Origin: Perognathus longimembris pacificus
Lineage: Eukaryota > Chordata > Mammalia > Rodentia > Heteromyidae
Length of the DNA stretch: 64,000 bases
Direction: 5' to 3'
NCBI RefSeq assembly: GCF_023159225.1
Contig: NC_063161.1
Location: 67,001-131,000, forward strand
Under the pieces are notes generated by a model. It made no database searches. It was not told the DNA's origin and saw only the letters and a program-made list of their open reading frames with translations. The stretch's first letter is position 1. Each line of letters opens with the position of its first letter. A program made the position numbers and the translations under genes. Of this stretch, positions 1-11,988 are shown piece after piece.

Positions 1-427
1 CTTTGCCCTAAGGGAGCCTATAGCTGCAACGACTTTCTTCCCAGGTCACAGGGAAACTTGAAGCCCCAAGGAAGTATCCCAATGTCTCAGTGCCCAGAGA
101 CAGACTAGGCTCTGTCTGATCCTGCTCCAAACTTTAGTGTTCTCAGCACTCACTGAATTATATCACTGTCTCAACCAATGTCCACTAGTCACAGTCAGCG
201 GGAGCACCAGCAGTGGCATTGTAATGGGTATGTCCCATAAATTCACATATGGAAGTTCTCAACACTGAGTACCTATGAATGTGACCATATACAGAAATGG
301 GCTCTTGGCAAGTGTTGTTAGGGTCATCCATAAGCAACATTTTTGTGCTTTCTTGTGTACAGTGTCTTCTGTTCCCTCACTTCCACTCTCTAAACCACTA
401 TTTTGTGCCCCTTAAAAGGTGGAAACT
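1..427. other. unassigned unique-looking sequence
   Basis: I see no recognisable gene, repeat family or splice-bounded conserved frame here. Short open frames are compatible with chance. Confidence 0.4.
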
Positions 428-637
428 GGGGCTGGGAGTATGGCCTAGTGGCAACAGTGCTTGCCTCATATACATGAAGCCCTGAGTTCGATTCCTCACC
501 ACCACATGTATAGAAAACGGCCAGAAGTGACACTGTGGCTCAAGTGGCAGAGTGCTACCCTTGAGCAAAAAGAAGCCAGGGGCAGTGCTCAGGCTCTGAG
601 TTCAAAGCATAAGACTGGAAAAAAGAAAAAAAAAAAG
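428..637 (+). mobile_element. ID-type dimeric SINE
   Basis: The tRNA-Ala-like head (GGGCTGGGAGTATGGCCTAG with box B GAGTTCGATTCC) is followed by the second tRNA-like half (GTGGCTCAAGTGGCAGAGTG) and an A-rich tail. The short direct repeat GGAAACT flanks both ends. Confidence 0.9.
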
Positions 638-2975
638 ATGGAAACTCAAATCACAAAAATGCACACAGGGGAGTTACTCTAGAAACTACACAATTCCCTC
701 ACAGGTTTAGAAACAAGGACAAAGACCAGGAACACACCATGCCCTTGCACCTCACAAGGGAAATGTGGCCTATAATACACCTTGCTTCCACAATGGTGGA
801 CTTCAGAGCTGTAAAAGATCTCCAGAGCTTGCAGTGTGCAGTGACTTGTCATAGCAACCCTAGGGAAATAACACAGAAATGTCCTGTTCTTTCTACACTC
901 TCTCCAGACCATGGGAGCCTCCCTCTAGATCACCCAATATGGTTTTGTGGGAAGCAGGGCCCTTCACAGGCCATGGCTACTGCCAGGGAGTCAGTTCAGT
1001 CTGTCTGCCATCCCTGGCTTCTGCTCTCAATCTCAGGGGCAGTGGGAAAATTAGGATAAGACAAGTAAAGAGGTATAACTTTCTGAATCTGGTAAGCCTC
1101 TACCCTGATGATGCTGCGTCAGCAGGACCCAGAGCTTGGTCATCTATGGTTTGGAAGAGCCAAGACATCCCTTGTAAACTCAGTTGGGAATGTAACTCAG
1201 GAAGATGCATGAAGAGGCTGTTCCAACTGGTCATGGCATCTCACCTGTGTCCACTGAGCCTGGGATGGGGCGTTAAAGGGGGAACATAAAACAAGATGTG
1301 TATCCACACCCTTGTCAGAGAGGCCTGAGGCAAAATCAGAAAGGAGAAAGGGAGGAAAGAGGCTGGGTGTCAGGATGTTGGGGGTAGGGACCCTTCCCCA
1401 CAGAACTGAGGATTGATGAGGGGCTCCTACTCCATCAACAAAAGGGCTTCTGTACAGTATGCAAGTGATCCTTCTCAGGGGGGCTCAGGCCCACCAACAC
1501 CTCAATGTGGACATGAAGCAGCTGGCCAGGTCAGACTTCTGGAACTTTCAGGAGAGCCTGCTGCCTGCCCAGAATGTGAGAGAGCAAAATGCCCTTTGAG
1601 TCCTCAAGCAGTCTGCACCTCTGACTGTGGCCAGATTCCTCACAAGTAGTCCTTTGCTGGGTATCTGGGCTCTGCTGTATATAGGAAAGACCACAGGCTT
1701 GGAATGGGCCTGGAGTTCTCCATGTGGAACACAGACAGATGGAACTCACTGCAGCAACCTAAAATGCAGTAGTCACTGCTGCCTCCCCCTGACTCTGGAG
1801 GAGGCAGCCTGGTAGGAGAAAGGGATCCAGTCCTCCTGGGGCAGGCAGACAGAAAGCTTCCCACCTCCCCTGCCCCACCCCCATACCTGCCCTCTGCTGC
1901 CAACACATCATCCCTGGAGCTCAGGAACCCCTGGGTGGACAGGCCCTGTGCCTTCCTCCTCAACCAGGCAGGAGGACTGCCAGGGGTGCACTGGCTATAG
2001 GTAAGCAGTGTGATGGCCTCCAACGTTCCTGGCCAGGTGTTCCTGGCAGGCTGTAGAGAGCCTCTATCAGCCCCTGCCCAGGCCTGAAGCAGATGACAGG
2101 GTGCAAGTAAAGATTGGGGCAGCATGCTGGGACCAACTCTGACAACAGCACCTTGCTCTTCTCTAGGAAGCTATGTTCATGTCCAAATCCATTGCTCAAG
2201 TGTCACCAATACTCACAAGATGTCAGCCTGGTCTCAGTCCAGGAACTGAAGTCCCTTCAAAAGTCCCTCTATGCTCCCCAGCCCTAGCTCAGTAGTCTGT
2301 ACCTGGGTGCAGGCATTTACAGGTGCCAAAGACAAGGAAGACACAAGATGGAGAGCTGCCCACAGGCTTGTAGAAGCAGCAACAGACAGTGGATACTTAT
2401 CGCAGTATTCACACAGGACAGGAAACCAAGTCGGATCCTTCTGTAGGGGCACATAAAGCCCTGCCACAAAAAGAAAACTGGTCCCCCAGGGTACCAGCAA
2501 CTCCACCAAATATTCTCCACAGACCGAACCCTCTATCACTGTACTGCTCCTGATAGATGAACCATAGAGAACCAGACCACCCAAAGGTCTAGGTCACCCT
2601 ACCAGGTGCCCTATTACCATAGGAAAGAGTACAGGGCCTTTAAACATGATGACACAGTCCAGGGGAAACCACAACCTATCCTCACAGCTTCATCCTCACC
2701 TATCTAGGTTCTTCATAAGTATTTCTCAGAGTACAGATAGGTTTTGTTCAAAGCTCAGACTCTTGTCTCAAGCTTTAAATTGTATGCTTACACAAAAGTC
2801 TTCAAAATTAGGCCTTCCAGTGAGAGGAAATGGACTTATTTGCATAATAAGTGGGAGACACAAGATCAAGACAAATACAGGGGGAAGACAAACTCTGGGA
2901 CACCAGAAAGGAGGGCATGGGAAAGAGCAGGGCTAGTAAACCAAGACCCTGAGGAGGATCTTGAGGCCACTCAGA
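638..2975. other. unassigned 2.3-kb stretch
   Basis: Moderate-GC DNA without recognisable repeat or gene. Several frames of 60-160 codons exist on both strands but none shows a family motif, and they overlap each other, as expected by chance. Position next to a telomere-like tract suggests subtelomere-like unique DNA, which is an inference. Confidence 0.4.
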
Positions 2976-3745
2976 CTCTAACCTCTACCCTATCTCCTAC
3001 CCCATACCAAACACATGTCCTAACCATAACCATAACCCTACACTCACATGTACCCTAACTGTAATACAGCTTCAACCCAACCCTAACCCTACCCCTACCC
3101 CATCGTGCACACAAGTAACTCTAGCCAGTACTCACACTTTAACATGCTCCAACTGAAACCCACACCTTAAGCTACTCACCAACCTTATGCCTCACCCTAA
3201 GCCATTCACTAACCAAACTCCATACAACTGTGTACCTAACACATTCATATTGAACACATTGCCTCTGACCCTAGCCCCTTCCTTAACACATTCTTAATCC
3301 TTACCTGTTCCAGAACTTGTTTTGTAAACCACTCCATAACACATCTCATAACTCAAACTCATGCCACAAAGTTAATTCTCACCCACTCCCTAACCCTCAA
3401 CCCTTCCTAAACCCTGATCCTAAAATCTTCCCTAATAGGCTCCCCAACCCCATCCTTTGTCTACCACATTCCCTAACCCTAAGCCTGACTCATTCCTCAA
3501 TCATCATTTACTATCTATCTGTAATAGTGAGCCTGACCCTAACTTAGTCCCTAACACTAACCTGCTCTGTGAGGTTAATGGAAAACCCAACACCTGCCTA
3601 ATCTATTTCCAAACCATAACTAAATCTTAATGCTGACGCCCACTCTGAGTAGCCCTACTACCACCAGTCCTTATTGACATCATCAACAACCGACCCCTAA
3701 CCCCAGTCATACTGTTAGACATGTGTAAATTATCTGAGAAGCCAC
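2976..3745. repeat. degenerate telomere-like CCCTAA-rich tract
   Basis: For about 770 bp the + strand is strongly C-rich and G-poor and repeatedly shows CCCTAA, CCTAACC and CATAACC words, for example at 3081-3095, 3390-3420 and 3475-3482. This is the pattern of an eroded interstitial telomeric sequence. The C-strand reads 5' to 3' rightward, the polarity of a chromosome left end. Confidence 0.7.
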
Positions 3746-4189
3746 ATACTGAAGGAGGGAATCTTGGAGTGTTTATCAGAGCATTAGCAGTCTGCAGGCA
3801 GCCAGCTAGCTGTTACAAAGGCCTGCAGCCCACACAGACCCTCAACACTGTCTGGAAACAGGCCAGAGAGGGAGGAAAGAACAAAAACCAGACCAGCAAA
3901 CCAATTCTCTCTCCCAGCTTTGAGGACTGGGTCAGGGTTGCTGTGTTAGGCACAGTTACTCTGTGGGTTTGGTTAATGAAACGTTTCAAGTAAGGCATAG
4001 GATTCCTGAGTGGCTTAGGGTATGGATTAGGGTTTGCTTACCCTAATCAAATTTTAATCCTACCATTGACACCGAGCCCTATGCCTGAAGCGTACCCCAA
4101 ATATCGCCTATCTTGCCAAAGTTCATTTTCAACAGCATGTGGTTTAGGCAGCGCGTTGACTCACCAAAAGCAGATGTCCAGTTCGCCCC
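3746..4189. other. spacer with a few TTAGGG/CCCTAA words
   Basis: Non-coding spacer. At 4015-4045 two TTAGGG words are followed by ACCCTAATC, a small inverted telomere-like motif. Nothing else is recognised. Confidence 0.5.
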
Positions 4190-5250
4190 CTTTCCGTCTC
4201 ATCTCCATCTCCCCAGCGCGTGGTTCAGCGGCGCTGCCTCAGGGGCGGCGCCGGAATCCCCGTGCCAGGCCAGGACCGCCTGCTGTGCGGGCAGAAAGGA
4301 GAAGAGCTGCGGCCGGCGCTGGAGGCGGAGGAGCGCGGCTCCGGGCGGCGCCGGCCCTGGGCTCGGCGCCGGGAGAGGCGGGCGGGTGGAGGAGGCGCGC
4401 GCACCTGCCGCGCCCAGGGCGGGGAGGGGCGGCGCCCGGCGCCCAGAGGCCCCCAGTCCCGGGGCGGTGCACCCTCGGCCCGGCGCCGCCCGTCCCCGAG
4501 CGGGGTCTGCACCGTCCCCTCCCGCGTCCGCCCGACTCTCAGGCGGGCGTTTCCGGTGGGCAGGGCCAGCACCCCCGAGCCTGCGCCCCAGAACTGGGAG
4601 GACCCGGACTCGGTGCGGCGCGCGCCGTCCCACAGGTCCGTGCCGGCGGCTCGGGCCCCGCGGCCGCCGGGAGCGGGGACAGGAAGCACGGCGAGGGGAG
4701 GGCAGATCTCCCCGGGTGGGGCGCGGGGCGCCCGTTCCAGACCCGGGTCCCGCGCCCCGCCCGGCGGCGCCCGCAGTGAAAATGCGAGTCACAAAGAAGA
4801 AACCAGGCCGGCGAGGCTGCCGGTGAACACCCGTGGACTCCGCGGGGAGAAGCCGCGGCAGCTCCGTGTGGACTTCCCACCTGGAGTTCAGAGCCTCGGG
4901 TTAAACTACTCCAAGTTCACTCCAGCGCCCCAGACACGAACCGCCCGAAAGTTCAAGATCCCTCTAAGGAGGATGAGAACCTCCGCCTTCCGACACAGCG
5001 CATTCCTTACCTGATGGCTGCCGGGTGTGTGGAGCAGGACCCGGGAATGAGGACGCCACACGGTCTCGGGCAGGAGAGGAGAGCACTTTCTGAAGACCGG
5101 CGCCCAAGCTCAGGGCGCAGGAGGCGGGGCACAGAGCGCGCCGCCCTCGGGCGAGCCCTTCTGTAGGGCCGGGATGGGGAGGTGGGGCCCGGATGTGACC
5201 TCGGGGCGGGGAGGCAACCGACCCCAGGTGTGCGGGTCACCTAGGTAACA
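4190..5250. promoter_or_regulatory. 1-kb CpG island upstream of the RABL2 region
   Basis: Very GC-rich with dense CpG, including repeated GGGCGGGG/CCCGCCC boxes (about 4420, 4755 and 5205-5217). Long open frames on both strands follow from the base composition and show no family motif, so I do not call a protein. At its right edge stands a perfect X-box, and on the - strand a strong splice donor (CAG|GTAAGG, exon end at 5011) follows it by about 225 bp. This suggests a - strand first exon near 5011-5230 of an unidentified transcript running toward the telomere-like tract. Confidence 0.6.
5236..5249. promoter_or_regulatory. perfect RFX X-box
   Basis: GTCACCTAGGTAAC matches GTNRCC(N2)RGYAAC at every position. 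It lies at the edge of the CpG island, where a promoter-proximal X-box of a ciliary gene would be expected. Confidence 0.6.
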
Positions 5251-6205
5251 GAGCTGAGACAATCAGGTGGGGCTTCTAGCAGCAGGCAGCCCTCCGGAGG
5301 AGGACCTTACAACAGTGAACTGTGTATTGATTACCCCAAAGTACTTTGTCCTACCTTTTATGCAAACCAGGTGAAAACAAATATTAATACCGGGGGTAAA
5401 GAAGATGGGTTTGAAAAAGAGAAAGAAATAAGAAGCCCCATGGAGAGTAAAGTCTCTTTCCATTTTCAGTGCGAGCTGAGTAAGGCAGGCATTGCTCTTC
5501 CAACTATAGGAAGGCTTGGCCTTCAGAAGACATTTCTGGTTTAGAAACATATCCACAGCGTCTCTCCATACTGCTCAGTACATTTGTGGTGGGAAATCTT
5601 AGGGGGAGGTGTGCGTGTTAGTTCTCCAATATGTTAATTGTTTCAAATTATCTTTTCAGGTCTTTCCACAAAACTATCCAAGTTGTAGAAATCCTTTTTC
5701 ATTGGTAATGTGTATAAAAAGGAAAAACAATTAAGTCACTTCTGTTTAAGAGCTGTCAGCTGAACCTTGCCGTTTTCTACAGTTGTTTTTGTTTTGTTTT
5801 GTTTTACAGTTGTTTACCCAACTACCCTTCAAGACAGCCAAAACCACATAAAATAACATCACCAGGCACACAACTACATTCCCAAGGACAATACCCTTGC
5901 ATTGAGAGATTCTGTTTCAGGAAAATTCCAATAGGCAGTACTAGAAATTCATTCGCAGAACAACTGTGGTAAAGCTGGAAAGGATCTTTCCTTTAAATTA
6001 TCAAGACCCTGCTGCAACAATTTATTCATATTTTTCAGGTTTTAAATGTCTAATGTCAAAAATATTGCAACTTGATGAGCAGTACAAGGTTTCAGATTCA
6101 AAACACAAACCTATCTGAATAAACCAGAGAAAAAGAATGCTTACACTGAGAGGATACTTAGTATTACAATGATAAGCTACAAATAACTGCTCCCTTATGC
6201 ACCAA
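5251..6205. other. AT-rich spacer, no gene seen
   Basis: No family is recognised. A short GTTTT run lies at about 5785-5805. Confidence 0.4.
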
Positions 6206-7439
6206 TGGAAACTGTATTTTTATTGTTATTATAAAAGTGAGGTGTAGAGGGGTTACATTGCATAACTCAGGTAAAGAGTACATTAACTGATTTCTTTTTA
6301 ACAGTTTTGTTTGGGCATTGCATTGTTTTGCGTTACTGACTTTATTGTTTAATATTTCACAAACACTTCTTTAAAACTTGACTTGGCTTTTATGAGACTC
6401 TTATCTCCAATTAACTATTAGAAAACCAGAAGTAGTGATGTGGCTCATATGGTAGAACACTAGCCTTGAGTGAAAAAGCTCAGGGACAGTGCCCAGGCCC
6501 TGAGTTCAAGACCCATGACCACCACCAACAACAATAAAAAGTGATGTTTGTCTCTCTGAACCTGACTTACTTCACTTACCAAAATTTTTCTAGGTCTATC
6601 TGTTTCCCTGCAAATGATATAACATTTTTCCTTCTAGCAGATGAGTAAAATTTGTATCTATCTATCCGTATCCAAATATCTTATTTTCTTGACTCATTGA
6701 TCCAATGTAGGGCATCTTGGCTGTCATGAATAGTGCCATAAGGTGTATGCATGTTCAAGTGTCTTAACCATATCATGACTTGCAATGTTCTAGGTAGATG
6801 CCCCAAAGTGCTATCATTAGGTATTAGGGAAGTTCTATATTTAGTGTTTTAAGGAATCTTCAAAGTGCCTTCCAGTGGGGTTGCACTAGTTTATATCCCC
6901 TCCAACAGTGCACCAGGGTTCCTTTTCCACCCAGAACCCGCACCAAGATTTTTTAGTGCTCATTTTCTCTATGCTGCCCAATCAAAATGGAGTGAGATGA
7001 AATCTAAATATAGTTTTTTTATTTAATTAAATTTTATTGTAAAGGTGATGTACAGAGGGGTTACAGTTACATAAGGTAATGATTACATTTCTTGTCAAAC
7101 AGTGTTACTCCCTCTTCATCTTTTTCCCACTAAATACAGTTTTTATTTGCATTTTCTTTATGGATATGGATGTTGAACATTTTCAAATGTGTTAAGAGGC
7201 CATTCTTACTTTTTCTTCTGATAAGTCTCTATTTAGCCCTTTTTCCCATTATTCTTGGGTTATTAATGGGGAGGATGGCTCCTTGTATATTCTGGATATT
7301 AGATTCTTATCAAAAGGTAAAGATCTCCAATGCTGTAGGCTGCCTTTTTAGCTTAGTAACTATGTCTTTTGCTGCACAGAAACTTTTTAGTTTGATGCAA
7401 TCTCATTTTCATGTTTCATTGCCAATTTCTTGAGCCCCA
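6206..7439 (-). mobile_element. old L1 3' fragment(s)
   Basis: Degenerate copies of the 3' UTR words seen in the younger L1 (GTGATGTACAGAGGGGTTACA-like at 7046-7066; GAGGTGTAGAGGGGTTACAT at 6239-6258) and of the ORF2 end, all in - orientation. A SINE half lies inside. No open frame is left. Confidence 0.65.
6423..6540 (+). mobile_element. B1-ID SINE, right half only
   Basis: Starts at AAAACCAGAAGTAG and continues through the tRNA-like half and GAGTTCAAG to a CAACAATAAAAA tail; the B1 half is missing. Confidence 0.75.
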
Positions 7440-7459
7440 AAACTCTGCCCAGAAAGTTC

Positions 7460-7676
7460 CTGTGCCAGTCCTGAGGCTTATACTCAGGTCCTAGGCACTG
7501 TCTCTGAGCTTCTCTGCTCAAGGCTAGCACTCTACCACTTGAGCCACAGCTCCCTCCCCACCTTTTAGGTGATTAATTGGAGCTAAGATTCTCACTGGCT
7601 TTCCTGCTGGCGCTGGCTTTGAACCACAATCCTCAGATACCATTCTCCTGAGTAGCTAGGATTAAAGGCACCAGCT
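7460..7676 (-). mobile_element. B1-ID composite SINE
   Basis: Reads on the - strand as a B1-like left half (GTAGCTAGGATTA on + is its box-B side) joined to an ID-like right half (CTCAAGGCTAGCACTCTACC on +). Confidence 0.85.
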
Positions 7677-8195
7677 TTGTCATGGCTTACTTTTAAATTT
7701 ATTTTCCAAAATTTTCATGCTTGCCTTGTAAAACATGCCTTGCAAGTTATCCACAAATTTTTGGCAATTGCATTGAAGAGACCAGTGGCCTTGGACTATA
7801 GAAAATTAATAGAAAAAAATGAGAATTCTATTTTATTTTTATGTTTTTAAAGGGTAACTTTTCTGAGTATCCATTCTGTTTTTATTTATTTATTAATTAA
7901 ACAAAAATTTTTTGACAAAGTGTTGTGCAAAAAGGGTACAGTTACAAAGTAGGGCAGTGTGTACATTTCTTGTGATATCTTACACCCTGTTTTTCTTTCC
8001 CTTCCCTAGGTCAGGTAGACATATATACAATACACAATGTACCAAGAACATATACAGTAGCCACGTGGCCTACGCCCAAGAAAATTCGCCTAGGACTTTA
8101 AATGTAATGTCAACATTAGACAATATGTCGACAGTAGTCTTATTTGAACGTACATACATAGCTTTTGAGCTATTGTATTCCACTGAGAGGTCGAT

Positions 8196-8411
8196 TTTTT
8201 TTTTTTTTTTTTTTTTTTGGCCAGTCCTGGGCCTTGGACTCAGGGCCTGAGCACTGTCCCTGGCTTCTTCCCGCTCAAGGCTAGCACTCTGCCACTTGAG
8301 CCACAGCGCCGCTTCTGGCTGTTTTCTGTATATGTGGTGCTGGGGAATCGAACCTAGGGCCTCGTGTATCCGAGGCAGGCACTCTTGCCACTAGGCTATA
8401 TCCCCAGCCCC
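8196..8411 (-). mobile_element. ID-type dimeric SINE (young) in L1
   Basis: The poly-T run at 8196-8218 and the full dimer are flanked by the direct repeat TGAGAGGTCGATTTTT at about 8183 and 8413. It carries the subfamily words seen in the other young copies. Confidence 0.93.
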
Positions 8412-8543
8412 CATGAGAGGTCGATTTTTGATCTTTCTATGTTGAGTAGTTGTTTGGTTTTAGTTACATAATGTTGGGTCACTGACCCAATCCTGTGGGA
8501 AATACCATTTGACAAGCAGTTTTTGGTTTCACAGACCTGGCCT

Positions 8544-9978
8544 CTACTGTCTCTCTGTCACCCCATCAAAACAGTCATATATCAGGGAGATCATGCCCCT
8601 TTGTTTTCTGTGTTCTAGGCTTGTCTCGCTCAACATTATTTGTTCAAGTTCTGACCATTTCCCTGCGAATAACAATATTTCACCATTCCTAATCGCTATG
8701 TAGTATTCCATTGTGTATAGGTACCATATTTTTTGGGTCCATTCATTTGTGGAGGGGCATCTGGGTTGTTTCCATATTTTGGCTATTGTGAATTGTGCCA
8801 CGATAAACATGGAAGTGCAAATGTCTTTTTTATATATTGGGGCCTGCTGTTCCGGATAGATGCCTAGGAGTGATATGGCTGGGTCATAGGGTAGGTCTAT
8901 ATTGAGCTTTTTGAGAAACCTCCATACTGATCTCCAAAGCGGTTGTACTAATGTGCACGCCCACCAACAATGGAGAATGGTTCCTCTTTCCCCGCACCCC
9001 CTCCAGCATTTGTTGTTGCCTGAGTTCAGAGTATAGGCCATTCTAACTGGAGTGAGGTGGTATCTCAGGGTTGTTTTTATTTGCATTTCCTTTACTACCA
9101 GGGATGTTAAACATTTCCTCATAAGTTTCTTTGCCATTTTTATCTCTTCTCTTGTTAAGTCTCTCTTTAGCTCCTTTGCTCATTTCCTAATAGGTTTATT
9201 GGCCTTGGAGGGGCTTAGTTTTTTGGGTTCTCTGTAGATGACAGATATCAGGCCTTTGTCTGTTGCTGTGCTGGTAAATATCCTTTCCCATATCGTTGGT
9301 TGTCTTTCTATTTTGGTGGCTATGTCCTTAGCTGTGCAGAAACTTTTTAATTTGTAGTAGTCCCATTTGTCGAGTCTCTCCCCTATTTGTTGTGCCCCTG
9401 GGACTATATTCAGGAAGTTCCTTCTTGTGCCTATAAGTTCTAGCGTCTTTCCTACTCTGTCCTTCAGTAGTTTCAAGGATTCAGGTCTGATATTGAGGTC
9501 TTTGATCCATTTTGAGTTGATCTTGGTGCATGGTGATAGGCTTGGGTCTACTTTGAGTTTTCTGCATTTGGCTGCCCAGTTCTCCCAGCACCAGTAATTG
9601 AAGAGGCTATGTTTATTCCATTGTATGTCTTTAGCTCCTTTGTCGAATATCAGCTGACTGTAAGAGTGCAGTTTTATTTCTGGATCTTCAATTCTGATCC
9701 ATTGGTCTTCCAGTTTGTTTTTATACCAATACCAGGCTGTTTTTGTTATGATGGCCCTGTAGTAAAGCTTGAAGTCTGGTATTGTGATACCTCCTGCACT
9801 ACTTTCTTTGCCTAGAATTGCTTTGGCTATTCTAGGTCTTTTGCTGTTCCACATGAATTTATGGATTGCTTTCTCTATTTTAGTGAAGAATGTAACTGGG
9901 ATTTTGATAGGGATTGCATTGAATTTGTATAACAATTTGGCCAATATGGCCATTTTCACTATATTGATTCTGCCTACC
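8544..9978 (-). pseudogene. L1 ORF2, C-terminal part
   Basis: Two open stretches (10013-9180 and 9137-8544) cover the region after the RT domain, with the C-terminal cysteine-rich stretch ([13 protein letters not shown]) and YTMEYYIAIRNGEI. A solo LTR separates it from the RT part. Confidence 0.9.
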
Positions 9979-10560
9979 CATGAGTGCCAGGCTCGGGTCG
10001 CCTCCCCTGGCACGGAGGGTCAGGCTCTACTCTAATCGCTCCCTTTCTCACCCTCTCCCCTGGTCACCCGACCCGCAGGTAAGGCCAGAGTGGAGTGGGG
10101 GGCTCAGGAAAGACCTCAGGTACACGCGGCCATACGAGATCGCTTTACCTCCCTCCTTACCCGTGAAGAAAGCCAGGCGTACATGGGTCTCAGAGACACT
10201 TCAAGAGCAAATCTGATTTAATAAGGGAGTGGCTAGCAGTTGATATAGCAGGGGGCGACAAGAGAAGGGGTGATCGACCAAAGAGCTGGCAATAGGCTGG
10301 CGAGCCTGTCATAGGACCACTCATGAGCTAATGTCACTTGCTTAGCACCACCCCAGGGGCGAAAAGCCCGCGAGAATGGGGAGCACATGGGCTGGCGAGA
10401 AAGTTGGGGGGCTGTTCGCAAAGCCAGTTCTTCTGGTTCCAGACCCAGAGAATTGTGGCCTGCTTCTGCATTCCCCCAGGGCTGGGGAAAGGGCGGCGTC
10501 TCGGGAGCGCTCTCCATTGCCCTTCCCCCTCAAGGCCAAAGCTGAACCCCAACACATGAG
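9979..10560 (-). mobile_element. solo LTR (570 bp) of a class II-type ERV, with 6-bp TSD
   Basis: TG at 9985 and CA at 10553-10554 bound the element, and CATGAG flanks it on both sides (9979-9984 and 10555-10560). On the - strand it starts TGTTGGGGTT and has a TATATCA box and an ATTAAA poly(A) signal near 10245 and 10219, so - is the likely orientation. The 6-bp duplication suits class II (betaretrovirus-like) ERVs. Internal sequence is absent, so it is a product of LTR-LTR recombination. Confidence 0.85.
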
Positions 10561-10679
10561 CATGGGAGGTCTTTCCATCTCCTTGTGACTTCTTTGATTT
10601 CCCTTATTAGATTTTTATAGTTATCATTAAATAGGTCTGTCATGTCCTTGGTAAGGTTGATCCCTAGGTACTTTATTCT

Positions 10680-10892
10680 TTTTTTTTTTTTTTTTTTTTT
10701 GGCCAGTCCTGGGCCTTGGACTCAGGGCCTGAGCACTGTCCCTGGCTTCTTCCCGCTCAAGGCTAGCACTCTGCCACTTGAGCCACAGCGCCGCTTCTGG
10801 CCGTTTTCTGTATATGTGGTGCTGGGGAATTGAACCTAGGGCCTCGTGTATCCGAGGCAGGCACTCTTGCCACTAGGCTATATCCCCAGCCC
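10680..10892 (-). mobile_element. ID-type dimeric SINE (young) in L1
   Basis: Complete dimer with poly-T start; the repeat ACTTTATTCTTTTTTT flanks it (10669 and 10893). Confidence 0.92.
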
Positions 10893-11447
10893 ACTTTATT
10901 CTTTTTTTGGCTACTGTAAATGGAATTGTTTCCATACTTTCCTTTTCTGCTTTTACATTGCTGGTGTACAGAAAAGCTGCTGACTTTGTGGATTGATTTT
11001 GTATCCTGCTACTTTGCAAAAATGGTTTATTAGGTGTAGGAGTGTGGGTACTGAGTTTTTTGGGTCCTTCAGATATAAGACAATGTCATCTGCGAATAGG
11101 GATAGTTTGATTTATTCCTTGCCAATGTAGATCCCTTTCATGTCCTCCTCTTGCCTTATTGCTATGGCTAGGGATTCCAGCACTATGTTGAAAAGAATTG
11201 GGGAGAGTGGGCATACTTGTCTTGTCCCTGAGTTTAGGGGGAATGATTTAAGTTTCTCTCCATTTAATATGATGTTAGCAGTTGGTCTGCTGTATATGGC
11301 TTTTATTGTTTTGAGGAATGTTCCATCTATTCCTGTTCTCTCCAGAGCTTTTAATAAGTATGGATGTTGCATTTTGTCAAAGGCTTTTTGGACATCGACT
11401 GGGATAACAATGTGATTCTTGATTTTGGTTTTGTTTATGTGGTGAAC
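10893..11447 (-). pseudogene. L1 ORF2, reverse transcriptase part
   Basis: The open stretch 11372-11112 shows [17 protein letters not shown], and the FADD catalytic motif follows at about 11100-11085 on the same strand after a frame change. The class II-like provirus interrupts the ORF at 11448. Confidence 0.88.
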
Positions 11448-11966
11448 TGTTGGGAACAGCTGTGCCTTTAAGAGGGGACGGCCCCGTTAGCCTGTCCCCC
11501 CTCCTTCTGGCTTCAACCGAAAGAAAAGCTAAGCAGCCCCCGCCTCTCGGCTCGGCCACATGTGTAATGGCAGAGACCCCAGAAACCGGGTCCTTGGGGG
11601 GTTGTAGTCTCCGACCATAGAGGAAGTTCCGTGACATCACCTGATGGACAGTTCATCAAGCCAATCGTTAATATCCAGTAGCCCCTCTCCTGCGCACATC
11701 TCTGGGGGTATAAACTGTTGGCCCCTCCCTTGAATAAACCAGAACGCCCCTGAGGCTTTCTCCGGGACACCCACGCGCCCGTGTCTTCCTTGGCGGGCAT
11801 GAGGGTCTCGTGACTATGCGCCACCTGAGGCTACCCGTGGATTCCACTCCCGCAGCTGATTCCCTACTGGCCAGGGGGATGTGAGAGGGCAGCAGAGGTC
11901 CACACACAGAAGAGGCAGAGAAGCCCAGGACCCCCCACGTGGATGAGGGTAGAGAGAAGCACAGCA
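11448..11966 (+). repeat. 5' LTR of the class II-like element
   Basis: Begins TGTTGGGAAC and ends CACAGCA. A TATAAA box (about 11709) lies only about 25 bp before AATAAA (about 11734), so the poly(A) signal sits around the expected transcription start. Confidence 0.85.
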
Positions 11967-11968
11967 AA

Positions 11969-11988
11969 TGGCGACCCAGACGTGGGGC
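11969..11988 (+). other. primer-binding-site candidate
   Basis: TGGCGACCCAGACGTGGGGC lies 2 bp after the LTR end. It resembles the Lys-type primer sites of class II elements but is not an exact match to one I remember. Confidence 0.5.

Noticed and set aside
428..500. tRNA-Ala gene suggested by boxes A and B
   Set aside because: The same tRNA-like head occurs in dozens of copies, always joined to the SINE body and A-tail.
1640..2125. 161-codon - strand frame and its neighbours
   Set aside because: No recognisable domain, no conserved splice context, and other frames of similar length overlap it.
4066..5014. Overlapping open frames of 100-264 codons in the CpG island
   Set aside because: They run on both strands and in several frames at once, are rich in Ala, Gly, Pro and Arg as the base composition demands, and show no family motif.
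8544..10013. Long - strand frames as host genes
   Set aside because: They are L1 ORF2 sequence ([27 protein letters not shown]).
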